NCBI RefSeq assembly: GCF_001039355.2 | Contig: NW_019775903.1 | Coordinates: 54,452 to 107,599, forward strand | DNA length: 53,148 nucleotides | Origin: Lingula anatina | Lineage: Eukaryota > Brachiopoda > Lingulata > Lingulida > Lingulidae | Direction of reading: 5' to 3' | The notes under the pieces: generated by a model | What the model was told of the DNA's origin: nothing | Databases searched by the model: none | What the model saw: only the letters and a program-made list of their open reading frames with translations | In this document: positions 36,591-46,400 of the stretch, piece by piece | How positions within the stretch are numbered: position 1 is the stretch's first letter | Layout of the letters: the number at the start of each line of letters is the position of its first letter | Translations under genes and position numbers: made by a program

Positions 36591-38489
36591 CTGTGTAAGC
36601 TCATTTATTTACAACACAGAGAATACATACTACATGATTTTCAGTTTTTGAACAATACACAATAGTTACAGTAATAATTATATTACCTGTGTATTTTGTG
36701 TGAATGAGAAGTATACCCATTAACTGCACCTTATCATCCACATTTATGACTGAGAATGTACAAGTCTATGTATTTCATCAAACCTGCTCTAAATGGATTT
36801 TTACGGTATTTTTAACCTTTCTTAGTTGAAGAAAACATAATTCTAATTTGAAGATTAGTTATAGAGACAGTATATGAGGTTTTGGAACAAAAAAATTAAA
36901 ATTCACAATACCTAGAGACCATAACCCTGTCAGATTCCAATCTTACAACTACCCAAAGATGAATGCCCAGTAAACAGTTGCATGTGTAAAAAAATAGCCT
37001 TTGATCAAGTATGCTTTATCATTTGATAAAAAGTATGTAATGTTCCTCTGAAACCTAAGCATGGATAATATCTGTAGAAAACAAAGCTTAAAAACAAAAA
37101 ACCTTACATACTGTCCCTTAAAAAATCTTTTATTATAAAAACACTAATCTAACTTCACTATGGATGAGGGTTTTGCTGACCAGTAGAAATTTCCTGCCCT
37201 GGCAATGCTAGTACCTGAATTCTATGTCCTACATAGGGAAATACTTGGAAGTGTTTTTCTTGGAATGAATCAAGCAGGTTTAGACTAAAAACTAAAAAAG
37301 GATGGGAATCCAGGAAGAAAGGCATGTTATACATGTAACCTTGACAAAGCATGCAATGGAGACATTTTTCAAAATTTAACAACAAAGGATGCAATCTGAT
37401 TTGCTTTGTGCATAAACAAGAATTTGGATGTGTGACACTATCAGCGATGAATGCCATCATTTCATGGATCAGATAACTGTTAAAAAATACATAGTACCAG
37501 GTTGCACTTTAAATTATTTAGGAACTGGTATAGTTACAATGTAAAACATGCAGCCATGAGCACCTTTATAATATTTGCTACAATTCACAAAAATAAAATG
37601 ACCAATGTTTTTTTTTTTCATCAGCACATTTTCATATCATATTAATGCAGCAGCTTCATATTGTTTTCAACTGCTTACACTTGGATTCGTCAAAACAAAA
37701 TGTGCCATGATATATGTAAGTCTGACATTTAATACTTATCACCTAAACACAATATATGGCAATCTATAATTTACCTTGACTGGTATTAATCTCTTATCCA
37801 ATCTTAAATAATTTCCATGACCTGTTTAAATCCGTCACTGTGACAACAGCTGATACAGCTGTTCATTTCATCACAATGACCTACGTCTCATAAGCACAAC
37901 TTATCAACAGCAGTCTCTCATGCACGTAAATTTAATGGTTCAGATTCTCGTTTTTTTACCATCCTTAATTATTCTCTACAGCAAATAATCCCCTGCAAAT
38001 ATATGCCTTCATTAAAGGTCAGTGGGACACAGAGGAATGTATTGCTACAAGCCTCTTTTACCAACAAGATCCTTTGTATCTCAGCCTTGCTAAAGTGGTT
38101 GTTGCAGTAGTCATACAGGGTATTCATATCGCTTAACTTGCCTTAAATGTTCCACTGTTTGGTGTGCATTCCCCACAGCACGTTTGGTGAATGTTTACCT
38201 ATGTCCACAAATATTAAAATGTCATATTTCTCAATTCTTAAAAAGAACATTACAGAATATGAAATACAGTGAATTTCATATTTTACTCAGGAAAATAGTT
38301 TCTGTGACTTACAATGCATACACAACATATGCATTTTGCAACGTATGTAATGGTCATATTAGTTTGTAATCTGATGTGCACATTTTGCCATGGTAAACAC
38401 TCAAATGGTCCATCTTCTAAATGTATTTATATCTAGGTTACTTTCTTCATCTGGTTAATTTGATTTCCTTTTCAATCAGTCAGCCTCTA
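36590..38489 (-). other. YKT6: YKT6 3' UTR and candidate poly(A) signals
   Basis: This is non-coding sequence downstream of the YKT6 stop. Reverse-strand AATAAA hexamers lie at 37129-37134 and 36604-36609. Either could end the transcript; the end point is inference. Confidence 0.45.
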
Positions 38490-38525
38490 TTATAATATCA
38501 CACAGCAGGAATTGGTCTTCTTTGC
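38490..38525 (-). CDS. YKT6: YKT6 coding exon 6 (prenylated C-terminus)
   Basis: Eleven codons plus TAA after acceptor [20 protein letters not shown]. The short exon was found by reading for the conserved double-Cys end; its phase matches exon 5. Confidence 0.93.
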   Translation of the reverse strand, partial: AKKTNSCCVIL

Positions 38526-38757
38526 CTTAAAAAAGATGTGATCCATGATAATTACTCAAAAATGACTGGGCAACTCAAAGTTTTTTAACTAGTACCTAAA
38601 TGAAACCACATCATATAAAAAGTCAACAAATAATGAAGTTGACAAAGTAAACAGAACAATAACTGTTTGAACAAAACACAACTCATCATAGACCTTTAGT
38701 ATACTTATTAGTTATATTAAAATAAGTGAACTATGATATACATGTGACAGCCTTAGG

Positions 38758-38803
<46 letters not shown>

Positions 38804-41800
38804 TTTTTTGGGGGGGGAGGGGGGGCATTAGACTATTTCAATGTCTACAAATTCATAGAGACAAAAAAAATCAGCTGTCTTTTTCCATCCTTTTTCACCA
38901 ACATAAAGACTAAACTAGAGAAAGGAATTTCAAGTTTAATGGCATATATTAATGTGTCCATAATGGAAAACAACATGCCATGTTCTGTAACAAGTGTGCT
39001 ACTCACTGTTTTATAAAAAGCCTTAGATTGCGTGCTGAGTCCCTCTGATTTATCAACAAGGTCATCTAATTTCTCTCCCCTCTGTAGTACAGCTTCTATT
39101 GTATTATGCTGAAGTCAGAACGAGCAACTTGTATGATCATATAACTTATATAATCACAAATGTAACTCACAACACAGGGGCGGATCCAGAGCTATTTACT
39201 GACAGTCTTCCAAATTATCTTTGTTGATTCATCCTTCAATTTTGACCGTCTTCCAACATGAAAAATTGGATACCCGTCAATGTAAACTTGAAAATCTGAC
39301 CGTCTTCCAGAAGACCCAGAAGACGGCCTAAATCCGCCCCTGACAACATATGTAAACAAATATGTAACAAAAAACATTATATAATCAGGCAATTTTGATT
39401 GAAAACAGCACATTACTATTACCTAAAGATTTTTGAATGAATTATTTACTTGATGTATCAGTCTGCTATTAAGTAACACATATTGGTTAATTGTAAATAC
39501 TAAAGTACATTAATAAATTAGTGAAGGGGTCAACAATTTTTATCTTCATTTTTGCACGTCTGCAAACCATACACTCAGTGGGAGGTGGTGAATGCCCTCT
39601 GCATGCTTTTGGAAAAATAATCAAAATGATAATCTTCACCCCCAGGGGTGTGAAGGCAAAGGTCTCCATTTTAAGCTTCTGCCTTGTGTTCTCAGAACAA
39701 AGGAGGGGAAGGGGGGGGGGAGAGTCTTTGCAGACTTAAAAATTGAAAATGCTGATAAAAATGGATGACCCCTAAGTATTAACATAAATAATCACTTACA
39801 AGAATGATCTTGGTTTCATCTATGTCTGCTTGTAGTCTGGTCATGGCATCAGCCTCCTTGGGATTCTGGTATTTGACTAAATAATCATCCGCATTTGAAA
39901 ACTGAACAGTGCTGAAATACACAGAACACATGAATCAAAACTCAGCATCCATATCACTTGCTGTCACTAATAGAAGCTGCAAGAAACAACTTAATTACCT
40001 TATCACTAATCTTTATCCTGCAGACAAATTTTCTGCCTGGATTATTCTGAATTGCTTACTTTCTCAGGTGACTTGATGGAAAGCATTTTGTACACAAAAT
40101 CTGAAGAATTTATCTAGACAATGAAAGGGAGTAGCTGTCAACTGCTGATGAAGATAATTAATTACTAAATTATATTATTAACAAGCAGTTTATACTTGAG
40201 CTCTGTCACAGTTGCGGAACAATATATCTAAGAATAAAACCCTTAACTGCTTTTTGCATAAACTAAAATAATAAAGTTGCACAATAAACAATAAATACTT
40301 GATAGCTGAATCTTAACTTGATGACTTGGCTAATTTACTGTTGAGCGAAATGTTTTATTGATCTTACTTTTCTTCAACGGTACCCCATTCAATCTTGGGG
40401 AATTTTTCTGAGAATTCATCCAGCACTTTATTAAGCAACGTAAAGGCAACTCTCACTGGATATTCATGATCAGCAATTAGCACACCTGCTAAACCATCAG
40501 CACGCACATAGACATGCACCATGTATTCTAAAACAAAACATATAATTACACATATAATTATACATCTTCAATGACAGAACTTAAGACCATTCAATTTTAT
40601 CTATCAACAAGAAAACAGATGTTTACTGTAGTATGTCTGATAATGTGATTTAGGCCTCTTTTTAAGTGCTGACATACATGATACTAGAAACTATAACCAA
40701 GTTCATTTTCCTTTTACAGAACACTGCAGATATTTCTACTGCCTAGTATTGATCATCTTGTCAATAAAATATTTATGAAATGAGGTTTTACTTCTCAACT
40801 CACCTTGTTCTTTTACTGAAGCCCTGCTACATAAAGATGTCCTCTCTGTTACTATACGACTTGTGAAATCCATAAATTCTCTAACACTGAAAAGACAATA
40901 CATTGATATTGAAGTTAAAAATGTCAATTATCAATGAACATGATAACCTTGTGAGATTTCAACATCACTTTTACTTACTTCAACTAGGCTACCCAATCTG
41001 CGCTCCTTGCAAAACAAATGATAAATTTCACAGTGATTCATATTATTTTTATTTGAAGCAAGAGAAAGAAACATGTAATTATATAAATTATCAGTAACAA
41101 TTTCTTACATAACACAAATAAAATCCAAACGTCCCACAAAATTATCTCTCATGCGGCAGAAAAAAAGACTTTAAAAGTATATCTTCTTCAAAGTTCTGGT
41201 TGTAAATTTCACCTACTTATTTTCCTTCCAGTCTTGAACCACGTTAAGCAGATAATATCTGATGATATCTGTGTGCAAATTTCATAAAATAATGTAGCAA
41301 AACCCCGTGGTATTTCTCTAACTTATATTATTTAAAACTATACGGTGGCACTTGGTTGGGATTAGCCAAAATAATTTGGCATAAGTGTTTGCTTAATATG
41401 CATCAATGTAAAATATGCATTGAGACTGACAAAAATATTATTTAAACATTTATCAGTACCTGCTGTGAAAAACACTCACAAACATGAACATTCAAGTCCA
41501 GGAACAGAAACTGAAAGTGTCTTTTCAAAGTGAAATTGTTCTGTGTGTGTACAGTATTAAAACTAAAAAGTCCAAACTGACAATGAAAATTAAGAAACAT
41601 ACGTCGAAATTATATTCAATTTTTCCCCATCGGTGTTTTGCACCAATCAACTGCCAACATTATATATATTCAACCTATGTATAAAATAATTTGTTGGAAG
41701 ACTTTATTACAGTTACCATTTTCCAAAATTCCTAGTACTTTCTCCCTTCTTTTCTATCATATCCTGGAATTTATCTTACCTTCCTCTCTGAAAATATCCA

Positions 41801-41883
41801 AAGGACTGGAGGTCATGTGCAGCCTTCAGTGATCGCACTTTGTGCTCTGTCTTATACAATACTGTTAGGGAATATAGCTTCAT
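38490..41883 (-). CDS. YKT6: YKT6 v-SNARE homologue, complete, six coding exons
   Basis: Exons 41883-41780, 40886-40804, 40527-40368, 39911-39800, 39108-39007 and 38525-38490 join to 597 nt, i.e. 198 codons plus TAA, the same length as human YKT6. The N-terminal longin domain starts [20 protein letters not shown] and continues through [35 protein letters not shown] and LLNKVLDEF. The SNARE motif follows ([20 protein letters not shown], then [15 protein letters not shown]), with the zero-layer Arg at residue 163. The C-terminus SCCVIL has the adjacent Cys194/Cys195 pair used for lipid attachment. YKT6 is an R-SNARE of ER-Golgi, endosomal and autophagosome-lysosome fusion that cycles between cytosol and membrane. 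All junctions are GT..AG with matching phases. It converges with FAM53 and diverges from the sarcoglycan gene. Confidence 0.98.
38526..39006 (-). other. YKT6 intron 5 with low-complexity tract
   Basis: It contains poly(A), (TA)n, T8 and G runs at about 38758-38825, another T-then-G compound tract. No gene. Confidence 0.75.
39007..39108 (-). CDS. YKT6: YKT6 coding exon 5 (SNARE core with zero-layer Arg)
   Basis: 102 bases, phase 0 at both ends, with acceptor ACTTCAG and donor GTGAGT. It encodes [20 protein letters not shown] and the stretch to AFYKT. Confidence 0.97.
39175..39342. mobile_element. hAT-like MITE (168 bp) in a YKT6 intron
   Basis: The left end CAGGGGCGGATCCAG and the reverse complement of the right end (CAGGGGCGGATTTAG) are near-identical terminal inverted repeats of the CAG..CTG type common to hAT elements. 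The direct flanks are ACAACA on both sides (39169-39174 and 39343-39348), i.e. six matching bases where hAT elements usually make eight. Inside, a GAC(C/A)GTCTTCCA motif occurs three times. There is no coding capacity. Confidence 0.8.
39343..39799 (-). other. Rest of YKT6 intron 4
   Basis: AT-rich sequence with a G-rich low-complexity patch near 39703-39723. Nothing else recognised. Confidence 0.6.
39800..39911 (-). CDS. YKT6: YKT6 coding exon 4 (linker and start of SNARE motif)
   Basis: 112 bases with acceptor GTATTTCAG and donor GTAAGT. It encodes [20 protein letters not shown] and [15 protein letters not shown]. Confidence 0.97.
40368..40527 (-). CDS. YKT6: YKT6 coding exon 3
   Basis: 160 bases with acceptor TGTTTTAG and donor GTAAGA. 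It encodes [32 protein letters not shown] and [12 protein letters not shown], the best conserved part of the longin domain. Confidence 0.97.
40804..40886 (-). CDS. YKT6: YKT6 coding exon 2
   Basis: Eighty-three bases between TTTTCAG and GTGAGT, encoding [17 protein letters not shown] to ASVKEQ (longin domain helix region). Confidence 0.96.
40887..41779 (-). other. YKT6 intron 1 (between coding exons 1 and 2)
   Basis: An 893-bp AT-rich intron in which I see no feature. Confidence 0.7.
41780..41883 (-). CDS. YKT6: YKT6 coding exon 1 (start of longin domain)
   Basis: The ATG is at 41883-41881 with A at -3. The exon encodes [11 protein letters not shown] to QRG plus two bases of the next codon, and the donor is GTAAGA. 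The first bases of the next exon complete a Ser codon, giving QRGSVREFM. Confidence 0.96.
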
Positions 41884-42620
41884 TTTGTGGGTTGTATATG
41901 TACAAGATTACCAACTATTTACACACCTTCTACAAGCTGAAATATAAAAGAAAATATATTTTGTCAATGTGAATACAAATTATGTTTTATATCCAGAGGA
42001 TACAAATCAAGTTCAAATCCTTGCTGAATGAAAGTCAGTTTATAGATAAATATCTGCAGCTTATCACATGATGATCGCATAGTGATGGTCATGATATTGT
42101 ACACAATGACTCAAATACTGGCTATTTAGTATTTGGTATTGAATGATCACATAACAACCACAAATAACACAGTGTAGGCATTACAGAATTAGCTTTCTCA
42201 CAGTAACTAAAAATGGCAATTTTTTGTCGACCTGGATTGTTTGAAAGATAAATACAACTAATAACCACTCTTCTACGGTTCTCAAAGCGTATGCTTCTTT
42301 GCTATACTTCTTACGTTATCAACTCATTTTGTACCTCTTCCTGCGTGGAACTTTTTACGTGTCAATTGGATAGAATTATGCTGAACAATAATGTACCATA
42401 TTTAACAAAACGAACCATCAAATCCCCAACGTTAGACAGTCTATGGTTTGAGTAGGTTCAATTCATGAGTTACCGAGAAACACCATAAAATGATGAAACT
42501 TACCCTCTTTTACACAATGACTTGGTGACAAACATCCAATAAGTTTGATGCTCTCAAGATTGTTAACATCGGAACTATCAAAATTTTTTTCCGTGACTAA
42601 AGAGTGACATCACCGAGCCT
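41884..42620 (-). other. YKT6: YKT6 5' leader with probable untranslated exon
   Basis: On the minus strand an acceptor TATTTCAG lies just upstream of the start-codon exon (exon edge 41936). A good donor GTAAGT (42503-42498) follows the stretch ending AAAGAGG at 42504. This suggests an untranslated first exon starting near 42.6 kb and a 567-bp intron. Inference from splice signals only. Confidence 0.45.
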
Positions 42621-42900
42621 CGATATCGAAAAGTAAAGCTGCTCCCAAATTTAAACAGCATTTTTGTATATATATTTTGGAAGCTCTGTCAGTAAAATGG
42701 AGTACTGGTACTTATCAGTACATCTAAAATACATTAATCAATAAACATTTTAATAATGAAATATTTTATTCAAAGAACTATTAATACTGAAAACAAGTTT
42801 ATCGCCGAAACCATATGAACACTCACAGCCACACGAACACATTGTTGACATTTTGCAGGGTGGGAAATTACGGATCGAGACTGAAGAGGATACGGTTTGT
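42505..42900. promoter_or_regulatory. Putative bidirectional promoter between YKT6 and sarcoglycan
   Basis: YKT6 reads leftward and the sarcoglycan gene rightward from this interval. Their untranslated first exons appear to lie a few hundred bases apart at most. No strong TATA box or CpG island is evident. The transcription starts are not determined by sequence alone. Confidence 0.4.
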
Positions 42901-42909
42901 GCTGTTAAG
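42858..42909 (+). other. Candidate untranslated first exon of the sarcoglycan gene
   Basis: The stretch ending CTGTTAAG at 42909 is followed by GTGCTT, a weak but possible donor. The first coding exon at 43352 starts at an acceptor, so an upstream untranslated exon must exist. Low confidence in position. Confidence 0.25.
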
Positions 42910-43351
42910 GTGCTTTTTCTTTCCTTTTCTGCTTCCTTTCCTCATTGCTCCTATTGATGCAAATACAAATTATATCCATATTTAAAAATTTGAGAAATAC
43001 AAGTGGTCCTGTACATGCTTTTTTTCACTGTAATAAACAGTGTAATTGACAATTGGTGTGAGTTAAATATATGTTAATTGTTAGTACAATCCTTGTCCAT
43101 TTTAGAATTATTCAGTTTCTTGCCTCATTTTCCATTTGTGGGCGGTCGAAGGTACCATAACAGCATGCATATCAAACTAAATAACTTTGCTTGAGGTCAA
43201 GTATTAATTTTCATAAATATATTATTATCTGATTATAAATTATTCTGCTTGTTTTTAGTGACCTGTACAAAGGGTCACTCTGCTTAGATTTATTGGGGTA
43301 AATTAGTTATGCAGACTTCAAGTCTTAGTTATTGAATCTTTTCAATTCTAG

Positions 43352-43417
43352 GCTGCTGGAGTACAGAGTGAAGTCGGTTGCTGGTCAAGATGATGAGGGA
43401 AGTGTATTCCACATTGT
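43352..43417 (+). CDS. SGCE: Sarcoglycan exon with start codon
   Basis: The acceptor TTCAATTCTAG ends at 43351. ATGATG at 43390 (A at -3) is followed by REVYSTL, and the donor GTAAGC starts at 43418 in phase 1. The first 38 bases are 5' UTR. Confidence 0.85.
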
Positions 43418-46400
43418 GTAAGCTGTATACCTGTATATATATAGTTATTCTAGTGCAAATAGAATAGAAATCTACCACAATATTCTGATAAAGCAAAGCT
43501 GTCAGCCCTGTGTGACATATAATACAAGACTAGAAAATGTGCTAAAATTCACAGGGGGTGGGGTTAACTTTTTTTATGATATCAGTGAAATTCTATATGT
43601 ACTGGGAATGTCATCTAAGAAAACAATGCAAAAGTGACACTCAAAGCATGGCGGAATTGTATTTTTGTTCAATAGACTGTAATTTGCCAGACCAACTACT
43701 AAAAAACACCCATAGATGAATTATGTCAGCTTTTATTTGTTGGTGAACCCCACTCATTAGTCTGTCAATATTTAAGGTCACTCTCCAAATCACTCGAAAT
43801 GTTGCATGATTTTATGCTAAGTTGCAAGACGTTTGGCTGTCTTGGATGATTTTCATTAAGGTGCACATCTCTTCTAAATTTAACAACTATTCTCTTAGTT
43901 TACCTCAGATAGCTGTTACTTTTGTGTTACCCTGAACCTATTGTATTATTATTTATTTACAAAAAGAAGACAGCAAATAGCTATGTAGTTGAATAACTAT
44001 ACACAGTTTGTGTGTTCCTCAGATATACCAATGCTTTGGTAATGATAACTTAATGTGATCATCATCTTTTATTGTTTTTCAGTCTTAGTGTTATGTATTT
44101 ATCATGTGGAAGGTGAAAGTGCAGTTCTTGGACAACACTTTTTGCACATAATAAAGCGTCAAGAATTTTTCAGTCAGGGTAAGTAAATATTAAAGTGTCT
44201 ACTATAGGTTTCTATAATGTGTAAGTTGATGTTAATAATTTTTGCTGACAAAAAAAGGTTTTCATACATTAAAACGGGTTTGTACTGATAGTAAAATTAA
44301 GTTTATATCCCTAGATTTAAAGAATATAACATATTGGTTCAGTAGATCAAATTATTATAGCAGAAAATAAACACATGCAATAGCAGAAGATTTGTTAAGC
44401 ATGTTATGAAGTGAGATTTAGCAAAACTTAAATGCTATCATTACATGTAGGAAATACAGCTGCAATAGAGTTTCAAGCCAAAAGCAAGTCTTATCCAGAC
44501 CTCCCATCTTGGCTCACTCTAAAACAGCGCACGGAGTTACAAGATGCTTACTTGTTTGGTACACCAAGGGCAGGGGCAGTCAGCACTGACATACAGGTAT
44601 GGTGTATGTGGTACAGTTTAAAATTATGGACATAATTGAATTTGTTATTTACCATTTATTTACTTAGTGTTTGTTTTCTGTTGCAGGTTGCTGAGAGTTT
44701 TTAAATTGGACTCTTGAATTTTAGTATTATATTAACTTTCAGTGTCTCTTATTGCCTTGTAATCATATTCAGTTGCTTTTTCCCTCAATAGTGATCTAAT
44801 CAGTTTTTTTTAAATAAATCAAGAGTTTCTACTCTTAGTATTCATACTGATGTTAAAGCATTGTCGTAGAATATATTTAGAACTTAGAACCATATCATCT
44901 TAAATCACCTTGCTAAACTCCTTTTTTTTCTCAGCTAATTTTACAGTTTCACCAATACATAATGATAGTAATGTTTCACTGCAATATTTCCTTTATGTTG
45001 AATTATTACTGATGTGGGTAATGATGTGTTACAGATCATTGCTTTAAACAAAGGGACATATCAGACAGAGCAAGATGCTTTTTCTATAACTGTAGATACC
45101 ACAAAAGGTAGGTATTTTATTCTGTGTACTTTTTTAACTCTACGTGTATGTATTAATTATGTAAAATTTCAGTTTATCAAACAGGTACACGACCCTAGCT
45201 GTCCAGCCTCATGTCGTGGACTCAAGAAAAATATTACGGGGTGTATTGGTTGCATTTCTTTCTTGTGAATTTGCAGCTGATAAAGATCACTTGATGCCCA
45301 AAAGCGCTGCCTGCAACTCCCTAATATAATGTTTTTCTTGAGTCCATGGAATGAAGTGAGATACCTCATCCTATTTCATTATAAACCTACTATTGCTTGG
45401 TTCACTTGAACCATCAGCACCAAAGAATCTAGACAACAGCCACTCTCAAGGCAAGAAGCCTAAGTAGCTAGCTTTTGTTCATTTATCCATGTATCTTGGG
45501 CATTGCAGCAGAGGGTGCTGCCAAAGCACACGTCCTCAGAGAATCAGCTCTGAACCCTGTTATTTTGATAAAGTGGGCTTTAAACAAGGCATGACTATGG
45601 GCGGCGGTTTATACAAAAATTCAAAACACGATTAGTCGTCGTCGTTATCAGATTCGTCGAATTCAAAATACGATTAGTCGTCGTCGTTATCAGATTCGTC
45701 GAATTGAAAACACGGTTAGTCGTCGTTATCAGATCAGTCGGCAAAATACGACTAGTAGTCATCAAAACGCAACTAGTAGAAGCCAAAACTCGATTTGACG
45801 CTAGATGGCGCTCATGTCAGTGGTCTTGGCCACCCTTGTGCCGACTTCACTGTCAGTACCGCGAAAATCTGACACTGACAATTAAGTGCTTAATTTGTGA
45901 TTGACAGATTGAGGAGAGTTGACAGATGTTGTACTTTTGTAGGCTAGTATGTGATAGATACAATACGAGACGCAGAGCTGTACGTCAAATAAATACAGGG
46001 GTACGAGTGCAATGTCGAGTTTTGTACTGCAACTACACTGCCCTTGCGATATTTTACTCATATATGTTAGGGGCCCTTGTGGTCACTTAGTCCTGTGTTG
46101 GACGATGGAGGGCAAGGGTGAACACGCCTAACAGCTCCCCTGACCTAAGTCAGCCCTAGCCGCTTCGTGCAGCAGCAGCAGCAGCACCAACACCACTCCC
46201 ACCACCAGCAGCAGATTAGATACTGAGAAGCCCCCCCCCCCAAAAAAAAAAAAAAAAAAAAAAACANNNNNNNNNNNNNNNNNNNNNNNNNNNNNNNNNN
46301 NNNNNNNNNNNNNNNNNNNNNNNNNNNNNNNNNNNNNNNNNNNNNNNNNNNNNNNNNNNNNNNNNNNNNNNNNNNNNNNNNNNNNNNNNNNNNNNNNNNN

